Source: Branchiostoma floridae
Lineage: Eukaryota > Chordata > Leptocardii > Amphioxiformes > Branchiostomatidae
Direction of reading: 5' to 3'
Length of the DNA: 64,000 nucleotides
Assembly: GCF_000003815.2 (NCBI RefSeq)
Contig: NC_049988.1
Span: 16,467,808 to 16,531,807 of the forward strand
Positions within the stretch are counted from its first letter, which is position 1. The number at the start of each line of letters is the position of its first letter. The notes beneath the pieces were generated by a model. That model made no database searches, had not been told where the DNA came from, and saw only the letters and a program-made list of their open reading frames with translations. Of the stretch, positions 46,901-58,900 are shown piece by piece. The translations under genes were made by a program, and so were the position numbers.

Positions 46901-49900
46901 ATCCAGTCGATGCTGGGAGAAGCCATTGTTAGCCGCTGGGCTGCTAAAGGCTGTTACCGTCCGACTGTCAAATCACGCGCGCGCGCGGCCAGATTACAGT
47001 CTCGCGAGACCTCCCAACGAGATTGGATTGTCGCGTATTCTCCTCGGGCCTTCACTACTGCAGTAAACACATGCTTAACCTTTCAGAGAAACTACTTAGA
47101 TAACGGCATTGCGCAACAACATTCTAGCAATTTCCTCCGTGAGATGTGATTAGATGGGACTTTTAGAATTGACGACTGACTACGTTTCTCTGTCAAAACC
47201 CCACAATTTAAGAAATACAAAAAGTTTCTAGATAGTTGATAGTTGATACTTCACATACGTGGTAGGTCATGGGTGGTTTTACATCTTAATGCCTCACTGT
47301 TTTACTTCACTTGATCTTGCATTGTGTGGCTGCTCTTATTGTTATTACTGTTTGTTAATCCAAGACATTTTACCATTGTTTACGCAAAATCTCTCATGGG
47401 AATTAACCATCAATAATGCTATATCCTTGATATAAGTCTTAGTGACTGATTTTGATACTGTAATTTATGGTTGCTATAGTATTCACCATTAATGGTATTA
47501 AGTGTGATTTAATTTTACACAATATATTCACACCTGTCATAATTTCACAATCCAGTTTTCCACTTTAGAAAATGGATTATAACTGATAAATACGTCTTGT
47601 TCGCAGAGAACGCGACAAAGCTCTGTCAGTTGAATGGCACCTGGGCACGGAAGGCTGACTACAGCCACTGTCGTCCGGTCGACAAAAACTCCAGCGTGGA
47701 TGGCATCAGTGTACGTCTTGATCTGTTAATGATTGTTCATATTTTTTTTTTACAATCAAATGTATGTAGTTTAATGAACATTTTTACGACGGAAATACAG
47801 TATTTAAAGCCAATTCACGTTGTCAAAAATACATCAAACCTTCAGACACACTATTGATAAATGTGTTATTCAATCTTCAATTTTACGTTGTCAAGAAAAT
47901 ATAAAACCTTTTCTTAAAGACACATTATTCATAAATGTGCTATTAAGTCTGGAATTGCAAGTTGTCAAGAGAGTATCAAACTTTTTCTGACAGACACATG
48001 TGCTATTCAGTACAGATAAATGTGCTATTCAGTCTCCTTTTTTCCATGTTGTCAAAAAATATCAAACCTTTTCTTACAGACACACTATTGATAAATGTGT
48101 TATTCAGTCTCGAATTTTACGTTGTCAAGAAAGTATCAAAGCTTTTCTTACAGACACAATATTGATGAATGTGCTATTCAATCTCCAATTCCACGTTGTC
48201 AAGACAAAATCAAACCCTTTCTAAAGGCCCCCTCTCACTTGACGTGCGGCACGCTTGCGGCATTGCTGCGTTCGGAAGATGCTCAACGAATTTCAGAGAT
48301 GAAGAACGAATTTTCTTACTTGTTGTATATTTTGTCGTCTTTTATGTTATACTTTTACGTATTGAGCAATATCTGAATCATAAAAAATCGAAGAAAATAA
48401 CAAAACAGTGACGCAGTGAACGAACGCAGCAATGCCGCAAGCGTGCCGCACGTCAAGTGAGAGGGGACCTTTACAGACACATCATTCAAAAATGTTTTAT
48501 TCAGCCTATAATTCCATAATGTCGAGAAAGTATCAAACCGTTTCTTACAGACACACTATTGATAAATGCGTTATTCAATCTCAAATTTTACGTTGTCAAG
48601 AAAGTATCAAACCGTTTCTTACATACACACTATTGCTTAATGTAATATCCAGTCACCAATGGGCAATGGAAATTAGAAGGTTATTTCGTTATAATACAGA
48701 GTGCTGATATACTTAAGAAGGAAGGCACAGTACATTCAGAGTCCCGTAGCTGAACGCCCCATAACAGTATTTGAAAGTAACGGTCATATTTTCTTCTTGC
48801 AGAGGCATTGGGAACAACACCTGGAGAACGCCAAGCTACTCCAAGACATCGGGCACGCTATCTCACTCTTCTGTCTGGTCTTCGCTTTCGCGCTGTTCGC
48901 TTACCTGAAGTGAGTACGTGGGAGTGTACAGTACCTGTTAATAAGGCCCCCTTTCCACCAGACGGCGATCGCGCTGCGCTCTCACAGCGACCTAAATAGG
49001 TTATGTGTAACCTTCGCTTTCACCCTGGGTATATCACACAAAACGTAAAAGTGTGACTGAGAAGACAAAAAAATAGAAAGTGTAAAAAGATTCGTTTCTT
49101 TTCTATGCAATGCGTTGACGGATATGTCAAATTTGAGGTCGCAGAGAGCGCGCGGCGAAAGCACCGTCCTAGTGGAAAGGGAGTATAACATCCTACCGCA
49201 TCAACATCATGGCAAGTAGAAAGGACCTTGATAAAATCGATTTTCCTTTCAAACGGTAATGTGAAGCCGTGTTGCAAATCTAATTGATCGTATCGCTTGC
49301 GGTAAATTAGAAGCTTATCACACAAATCCGACAACTCATCCTCTAAACGGTCTAGTAATCCTCTTGCAGTATCTGTGCCAGATTGATATATAAGGCTTTC
49401 ATAGGGCAAGGTTGTCACGTACCTGAAACTTTTTTACAATCAAATATTCAGCACGTTTAAGACGGAATCGGGAATCACATATTATGATTATAGAATTGAA
49501 AAAAAAAATCATGTATTTCTTGTAATCAAACTGAAATGTAATTTCTTGTACTGAAAAGGAATGGGTCTTGATATATCTTCGTATCATAACCTCTTTATCA
49601 TGTTATGTACATGCAAGATAATCCACAAGTAGATTTACCAGTGGCATAAGATAGTATCAAAGCTAGCTAAGGCGTACAGCTGGCCAAAGGGAGTCATCAG
49701 CCACTGATAGCCAAACACGCCCCTATGTCGGCTATACTCCTCTGCCAGCTTTTGATACTAGCCAATGCACACTCCTATGCCGACTTCACACCTCTGGCAG
49801 CTTTTGATACTATCTTATGCTACCATAGGATCTGCTTTGAGATTGCAATGCAAGGTAGCGTCTGGGTTAGAAGCACAGCGTATGTCTTTCCCCATGATAA

Positions 49901-52900
49901 CAGCCCAGGATCAGAGTTTACAAGATAATAACAGGCACAAAAACCTATCATCTTTGCGTCTGACTTTTTCATCATTCCCCATTTTGTCCTGTTGTGCCCG
50001 GACACCAGGTCGCTTAATGCACTCTCTGGCAAGTAGCCAAAGTGCACATTCGTATCACTTGTAGAGGAGAGGAATATGAAATTACGATGTTACGTACTGT
50101 GCAGTCAATACGTTACCTTAGTGTGGTAAAATCTGGCACTTTTTCGAAAGTATGTGCAGATGTACATTTTATATAGCCATTATATGGTATTCATTATCAT
50201 TAGGGCCCTTTTGTCATTCATATACTAACCATGTAGGAATAGGATACAAATACCAACATGAAGGCAAGGCAATGTAAATCATATAATGGTGTCTATAGAG
50301 GAAGCATCAAAGGTATCGTTACTTTATGGCCCTTTTGTAAGGAGCAGCTCCATGATAAGTGTTAGTATGCTCCCAAGTTACCAGTAAAAGACTGTCTATA
50401 TTCTCTTTGAGTTCATCAGCGGATAATGGTAGTTCCGTATAACCCAATCATATATCCGTGGATAGCATGGTGTTATGTCTAATACGTTACAAGATCTTAC
50501 TACTCTGCATGATTGATAAGCCCAACAAAGTTAGTGATATTCACGAATCAAGTACGTGTACAGTGTTTTTATGTAACCCAACAGTTGTCTAGTACATGTG
50601 TAACGTGTGGACAAACGCCTACCGTCATCACGGTCCAGTTTTTAAAATAATTACCAAAACAGTTGAGTAGCCTTGTTTTGTGGTGAATTGAAATAAATAA
50701 AAAAAGCAAGTCTTTGATAACATTGCGGTCCACATTCAAGGCAGTTTTATAAATTTGTTGATAAATTATGAACACCTCAGTGTCACTGACATAAGGTAGC
50801 GGATTGTACCTGAAATATCTGAACGTTTCCAAAATCATATCCAGTCACGTCGATGAAGGCTAGACTGGTGTTACTGACGAAAAACGACGGAGGCGGCCAT
50901 AGTTTGAATCGTCTGACCGTTTCCAAAAGCATATCCAGTTGTTTGAGTAACTACTTTTTGGCATATCCAGTTGCTTGAGTAACTACTTTTTGGCATATCC
51001 AGTTGCTTGAGTAATTAATATTTGTCGTTTCTGATTACCCGCATGACCAAACTTCATTGACGTATTAACATTGAACTTCTTGTTTGTTTAGAAGCATCCG
51101 CTGTACGAGGAACAACATCCACTGGAACCTGGTGGCGACGTTCATCCTGCGGAACACCAGCTGGTTCATCACGCAGGAGGTCCTGACAGTGGAGGCAGTA
51201 CGGGACAAAAGTGTCAGTACTATAGTTACCTCCGTAAAAAAGGAAGTATTGTGTTTGGTCTGCGCTGTTTGCCTTGATGTACGTTCGCAGATATTTAAAT
51301 GTTGTGGAGTGCCAGGATGTAAGGCCTACTCTCCAAGCAGAGGTTAGGCTCCGACTGTTTTTTTAAACGTTTTGTCAGTCGTTCTTATCGGGCTTTCTAT
51401 TATGTATTTTATCTTGCTGTGTCAAAACCTTTGGCTGGCGTACTTCAAGAAAAATGACAAAATAGAAAGCCCGATAAGAACGACTAAAAAACGTTAAAAA
51501 AAACAGCCGGAGCCTAACCTCTGCTTGGAGGGGAACATGCGGCTCCAGCGTCTTTTCTGAAGATGTGGCGTAAGTGTGAACGGTTGGCTTGAGGTCTCCT
51601 TCTCCACATATATCTACTCTGCTTGGAGAGTAGTAAGGCCTGCATACGTGCCTAGGTGCTAAGGTCAGGGACTGGCCCCTTTATTACTCCTCTCCGTCGA
51701 GTTTCTCCACGTCGCACGGACCTGTGCTCTTACTGGTTTTCGCTGTCCTAAGACCCAGCTTAATGTTGTTGTTTTTTTGGTGATCTAGTCCTTCCAACGC
51801 TTCGGAGCTCTACCACGTGGTTTTTGGTTTTGGAACTCCTGGTTGTAGACTTTATGGACCAATCGATGTATCTGGTGGTCTCTTCATTACATGTCCGAAC
51901 CACCTTAATTAACATTCTTAATCTGATGGCATTGGCATTCTAGTCGTTACCCGCAATTGACAAGGTACGAAAGTTTGCCAAACACTGGTCCAAAAGTTTT
52001 CTCCAGGAATGGGGAGGCTGACATGGCCTTAACCTAAAAAAGAATGTACAGAATTAGCGAGAAATCTACAACAACGAAGAAAACAAGACATTCCCAAAAA
52101 GTCAAGATTAAATGATCTTGTTTCTGTGATGTTCAATCTGCTTTTCTAGTAGCCTGACTAAAATCGCGCACCTATAGCTAGCGGCCGGCCTTACGGTGAG
52201 GGGGTCAGTAACCCCAGCCAGCGAGGGATTGTGCAAACACAGGCTACTTTTCTACCACCTGTAAAACTTCTGTGCGTAAATGATATGAGGTCATTCACTG
52301 CTTCAGTCACTGGAGTGACTGTAGCAAAGAACAAGGCAATTACTGTACACTACTGCCGCATTGCTAAGTAGGGCAAGCCCTCTGCCACTCGTGTCGTTCC
52401 GTGATCATCCCTCCGTGCAACGTCGTGTTAAGAACTGTAAAAACGTCCAGCTTTTTTTTTTCAGTCACTGGAGTAGCAAATGCAAGGCAATTACCTGTAC
52501 AAGACTGCCACGTTGCGAAGCGGGGCAAGCTCTCTGCCAATGCTGTCGTACCGAGATCATCTATCCTTGCAACTTCGTATGAAAAAGAGCAACAACATCC
52601 AAGTTTTCGGGTTTTTCAGTCACTGGAGTAGCAAAGAGCAAGACAATTGTACATGACATGATTGCGAAGCAGGGCAAAGCTCTGCCATTCTGTCGTACTG
52701 TGATTAGTTCTCCATACAACATCGTGTTCCCTGTATGATTCATTTAGATTCAGATCGATGATTACTGGATTCTCCAGTATCATCTGGTAGAAGCAATGGG
52801 CTCTTTGGGGGAATCAATTGTTTTTATGGAGCACAACGTCTAGCGCTAGTACATTGAGCACGTCTTCGATAGCCCTTTGCTCCATATTCAATGCACTTTT

Positions 52901-55900
52901 CTTAACTTACGAAAAACTTACATTTCAGTCATTTGAGTATCAAAGGGAAGGCAATTACCTGTACATGACTGGCACGTTGAAGAGCAGGACAAGCCCTCTG
53001 CCATTTCTGTCGTGCTATGATCATCTCCCCGTGCAACAACATGTCTCTCGTATGCTTCATTTAGATTCGTCGATAATGGGCTCTTTTGGGGAATCAATTG
53101 TTCTTGAACACAACAGTCGTCGAGTTCTTGAGTACACTTGAGTACGTCTTTGATAACCTTTTGCTCCATATCCAATGCGCTTTCCCAAACTAAAGTAGCA
53201 AAATGGCTGGCAGTTACCCTGGGGTACCCGGACATGACATTGCGAAGAAGGGCAAGCTCTCTGTCATTCATGTCGTACCATGATCATCTCCCCGTGCAAC
53301 AACATGTCTTTCGTATGATTCATTTAGATTCAGGGCTATGATGCGTGGATGTCTCAAGTACTAGTATACCACATTTATCTGGCGGAAAAGATTGGGCTTT
53401 TCTGGGGATAAAACTGGTTGTTAAAACTAATAAAAGTCTCTGCAAAAAATAGTCACGAAGTCTATCATTGAATTTGGTCATTGACAATTCGTCCCATGGT
53501 TCGTCTTATTTTCTTATCCTTTCTGAACAAGAATTAATTGGGTAGATCATCACATTTGCGTACACAGCGTATCTAATCATTGACCTGAATCCAAACGATA
53601 GCACGGGAAACACGTTGTAACATTGGAAAATGGGCACAGTACGACTAGAATAGCAGAGGGCTCGCCCTGCTTTGCTTTTTTGGCAGTAATGCAGAGGTAC
53701 AGGTCTTTACTAACAGGCTTTCAATCATGATCCTTCTCAAGTTACAATAACCCGAAAACCCCATGTCATGTGACCTGAACGGAATTGAGATGTCATGTCA
53801 AAAGTGCCTTGTAATCAGTAGATCAACCCCGTCACGGTTGAGAGAAGGCTGATGATCCCTAATTAGCGGTCTCTTACACTTCTCATTTAGGAAATAATCC
53901 AACTCAAAGGTTTGAACTTTGACTATGCAAAAAGTTTGGACTTTGTCCAAACAAAAAGTTTTGCACTTTGTCCAAACAAAAAGGTTTGCACTTTATCCGA
54001 ACAAAATGTTTGGTCCAAACAAAAAGCTTGGACTTCTAAATTTGCTTCTACGCAAGAGATCGTAAACATAACTGTGCACGATATTTCTATCTCTTTGATT
54101 CTCCTGTCGATTTTTCGACAGATGAGCAGGCAAACAGGCACTTGCCGGTGGTGGGTTCGGCAACCAGTTTGCTTGACTGTTCTGTTCTGTACTTTACAGT
54201 GGTACTGCCGGGCAGTGGTCACCCTCAACAACTACTTCACTTCCACCAACTTCTTCTGGATGTTCGTGGAGGGGCTGTACCTCCACATCATGGTGGCTGA
54301 TGCGTTCAACTCGGAGAGGTTCAACCTGGGAGTTTATGCCATGGTCGGATGGTGTAAGTACGAACAGTTTTCGCGATGTTGTTAAAGACAGGCATTTTTC
54401 TGGTTATGGTACGAAGCTGCAATTTCATTTGTGTGATCATAGATATCTTTATGATCAAACTGTTTTCTTTTGAAATGTTTCCATCTCTTTACTCAGTTAC
54501 TATGGTGGGATGGTGTAAGAACGAACAGTGTTCGTGAGATTGTTCAAGATAGACCTTTTCTTGACCCTCTTTGGTAGATTTCCAGCATTTGTATAAGTTA
54601 AGATAGACGTTTGGTTATGTATATAATGTATATGTATGTCCACGGTAGATGTAAAAATATAATGGGATCTCCTCAGTATGGAGCACAGATCCTCACAGTG
54701 TCCATTAACGCAGTGACATAATGGTAGGGTCGCTTTCTGTTATCCGGATAATGGCCACACAAGGTGATTGTGGGGACAGAGATAATGAGATTGTGCGGGA
54801 TGACATACAGATGTCATCTAGAAAGCACTGGCTCCATGTCGTTTGGCATCAATTATTCACACGACAGAAATAGAAGTCATCTATTTCGTATCGTGGATGT
54901 CAAGAAATGTCGATTATTACATCTTTCTATATGCATTGAAGACTCCTAGACTCATAAACATATTTGAGTAAATAGCAACTTGAAGACAGACAGCAGACTG
55001 TGCTGCAAAATACATGACAGTGTCATGAATCATGTTTATCGCACTTGTCCAACTATTTTGTTCTAATGCCAAAGGAAGTCGAGTAGAGTAGAGTAGATAC
55101 TAAGTTCCAGCTCTAGATACGATTCCTGGTGTCTCAACACATTTGAAGCGATCCTGTGCTTCCAATTTTATGTAAAATGTTCAATCACTGAACTTATAAT
55201 CTCTATATGATGATTTTGCTAGGTATGCCCGTACCCATCATTGTAGCCTGGGTTCTGGTGAAGGTCCTTGTACAAGATGAGGGGTGAGTGATTATTCTGG
55301 TTATCATACAATTTTACACTTCCGTGCACAGAATAAAGCGATTACCAACAAGTCCTCTAATCCTTTTCAAGTTGTAATGAATGACCCAAAGCCCATGTCA
55401 CACATCCAGACCGGAAGTGTGACGTCAGTAACGGGTCAAAGGTGCTTGGAAGTTGGTATCGGTAGGGAAAACTACTTTGAAAAAATGATGGGGTCTTTAA
55501 TTTGTTGTATCACTTGAGTTATTGCCAAGAACCTGGTTCAGTTCAAGTCCCGACTGTCCAAAAATGTCCGGGGAGCCGTAAGGTGTTCCATGGGGTCACA
55601 TAGGTGTCACGCCCGAAAGAGCCCAAACAACCCGTGCAACTGCCAGGCATGGCCCCCTTTTCCGATCGGGACCTAAGCCTTAGGCCAAGGTCACATTTCC
55701 AAACCGGGGCCCGATTGAAATGTATACCTAGAAATATACACAAATCAAACCCATGAATCTTATTTTGGAATTTTGTGTATTTTGATGTCTTTTTATCATT
55801 CTTTTTCCCTCCCGAAAGCTACACGACCGGGCCCCGGTTTGGAATTGTGAACAAATATTTGTCTGTATGTCACACAAGCTACATACACATTGCTATTAAA

Positions 55901-58900
55901 TGTACTGTGACCCTACTGATATTTGTGAAACCTCTACACAGGTGCTGGGTCGGTTCCAACTATTATGACTACATCTTCCATGGACCGATCATTCTCATCT
56001 TACTGGTTAGTTGTTTGTTTGTTTGTTTATTTACTCATAATGTTTAGTGTTAGTCAACCGTGGCGTCGGTGTGGCGTACTGATAGGGTGTTTGGCCCAGA
56101 ACCTAGAGAATCTTTAGACATGTGTCGTTGTCGTGTCGTTGGCGTTGTGTCCTTGGGAAAGGCACTTTAATACTACACGACGTTTCTCACTGCATTCACG
56201 TGAGATGAGTACTTAGATACGGTTAATGATGTCCTTCGGATAGGTAGTCTCCAAGCAGACCCATCGGTGCCTTAGAGATAATATATCAAAGCTGGCAAAG
56301 GAGTATAGCCGGCCAAAGGGAGATAGCCGGCTAAGGGAGTCAAACGGGCACCGGACTAATCCCTGGCCAGCTTTGATACTATATCTAAGGCACCGTTGGG
56401 TCTGCTTGGAGACTACGTATAGGGTGTTAAATGCATGGAGGTGCCGTGCTTGAGAAGAGCCACACCTCGAGCACGTAAAAAACCCACCACACTTATCGAA
56501 AAGGCTAGGGCTTGTTCCCGTCGTGAGTGGATCAGATATATATCCAAAGAGAGTAAGAACAGAAAGTAACAAAGAATATTGTTCATAACTGTCCATTGTC
56601 ATTGTATATCTACTATGTTTATACCATGTACTTGCAATTAGCCCTCGGGCACGAACGTGCAAATAAACTTTTTATATGTCCCAGATATGGAGCTTGCACA
56701 GTTTAGTACAAACCTGGTGTGCACGCCTTGATGTGGTTTACAATAAAGACAAACCATCGCAATCCCCTCGATGCTCTGTCATATTGGTAAAACCAATTTG
56801 CTTGTCAATATCTAAGCAGTAATAAGCATCATATGTACAAATTGCTGCAGGTAAATTTCATCATACTCGGTAACGTCGTGAGAATACTGGTCCTGAAGCT
56901 ACGGGCAAACCCTGAGAACCCGGAGAGCGCTCACTACAGGTGAACATTCAATCTTCGTTTGTTTCCCAATATATTCATCTCTAGAGGCATATCATAAGGC
57001 TTTACACCCGATAACGAGCAGTGATTCTCTGTCTAATACAATTTTCCCCTACTAAATCATCTTCAACGCATAATGTTTTCAACTTTAAGTACGTGTGTCA
57101 ACAGGAAATCAATACATAATCACAATCTCTACAACTGGATTTTAAAAAAAAAAACGGAGATTTACTTGCGGACGTTTTGAGTGACATACATCACTTTTCT
57201 TCGGCGTTTCTTTTTAATCCAGTTGTAGAGATTGAATTGTATTTGTATACAACGTTAACTACGTGTGTATTTGTGTTTTTTTTGTTCACTAGAAAACGTA
57301 TTGTGTGTGTAGAATTTTATGTCTTTGCTATCTGTCTGCACTCTTTTTACATGTATCTGTTAACAATTTATGACTGTTTCTGGAGACTATATACTAGTAT
57401 TCTTATCTCCAAACAGATGTTAAAAGGCGAAATGTTTTCCAGTCATTTGCTCCTTAGGCCACACTGACTTAACTCAATGGATGACAAACGTGTGTGCATT
57501 GGGTTTCGTCTGATCTAAAAAAAAATACTGTGGCCATAGGTGACCCAGATTCATCGGAATTTTATGCTTGCCAGGGGATCTGCTGTCCAGGGTAAGGGTG
57601 CACATATTCAGGGCAAGGGGCCACAGCACCCTTGCTCCCCTCTTTAAACAAGAAATATTAAAGCCAATATTGAAATTGCGATAAAAATCATGTCTGGGAA
57701 AGAATGGACGGGATGTTAAGTCCTGCAGTTTAGCAGCATTTTTTGCTGGATTTTTTATTTTTTGCCCTGTCGCATTACGTGTCCAGAATGTGATCCATAA
57801 AATTAAGTCAGCGTGGCCTGAAGAAACGTTAGGTTTTGCCTGTCTACATCTGCCTGGGGATTGACTGTGTTCTCTTGAACGTACGTAGCTACTGTTCTCA
57901 CTGACTGTACTTATACTCACCTGTACCACTTAGACTAACGTCACATCTCCAAACTGGGCCCGGCTTGGCTGTAGTTTGGTGTCTTTTACATAATTCTTGT
58001 CGTTCCTGACCGCTACCCGGCCGGGCCCCAGTTTGGAAATTTGAGGTTGGCCTTACTGAGCACTCCTGTCGTTTGTGTGTCTCCATGTAGCTCGCCCAGT
58101 CCGGGTGGATCTACCTCTCCACGGCGCGCGTCCTATAGGCTGCGCTTCAGGTACTTTAAGTACCTTTACATAAGTTACACTGAACTATTTTCTTGGTACT
58201 CCGTGTATTCCTAATCTGTGTGATGATACATAACAGTTGATAACACTATCTAAACGACGATGGCAAAGACGTTGTTAGTTATGCTACATGTAGCGTTACA
58301 TTTTCACACCCATGGTCCGGTTGAGCTGTTCAAAATTAAATTAAACTATGTATAAAAAAACATGGAAAAAACTTTGCTTATGACGATTTGTTTAACTTTG
58401 GTGAATTTTTTGTGTAAATTGCCCAACCGGGCCCAGGTGCCACTATTGCATAGTGTGAAGGAGTCTTGAGTTCCTGATGTTGGCCTGTTCTTATGAGCCT
58501 CGAATTCTGGATGTATATATGCATACACAGATATTCTAAAAGTAGATAAGTATTGTGATTTTTTAAATCATGTATTTTCATTGTTGTTTATCCTTAAGCA
58601 TACTGCAATTCAGCCGATGTGGGTGGGCTGCTATTGTATGTAATAAATCATTCTATTCTATTCTATTCTATTCTATTCTGTTCTTTTCTATTCTTTTCTA
58701 TTCTATTCTATTCTATTCCGTTCTATTCTGTTCTATTCTATTCTATTCTATTCTATTCTATGCTGTTCTATTCTGTTCTATTTTATTCTATTAATATTCA
58801 TTCTAGCATCAAAGCAGCGAAGGCTACAGTGGTGCTGCTGCCTCTGCTGGGGATCACGTATGTGCTGTTCATGGTCCATCCCAGCGGACAGGGCACGTCC

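Larger units (their letters stand above)
44362..47039. mobile_element. 2.7-kb DNA transposon with long inverted arms (THAP and YqaJ coding remnants), in intron 4
   Basis: The left arm (44362-45210) and right arm (46200-47039) are inverted copies starting AATACGCGACAATCC. They include GCGCGCGC tracts, the ATCGAGTC and CTCCCAAC motifs, and the start of a THAP-coding exon. The unique middle (45211-46199) codes for part of a THAP finger and a YqaJ-like nuclease segment. The pairing of a YqaJ protein with a cut-and-paste element suggests the ISL2EU-type elements known from metazoans; that class is inferred. I found no transposase catalytic region, so it is probably non-autonomous. No convincing target duplication was seen. 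Confidence 0.8.

Noticed and set aside
51198-51347. Longer exon 6 by read-through of the donor
   Set aside because: The extension has no match to the family and would disrupt TM2 to TM3; the GTACGG donor joins perfectly to exon 7.
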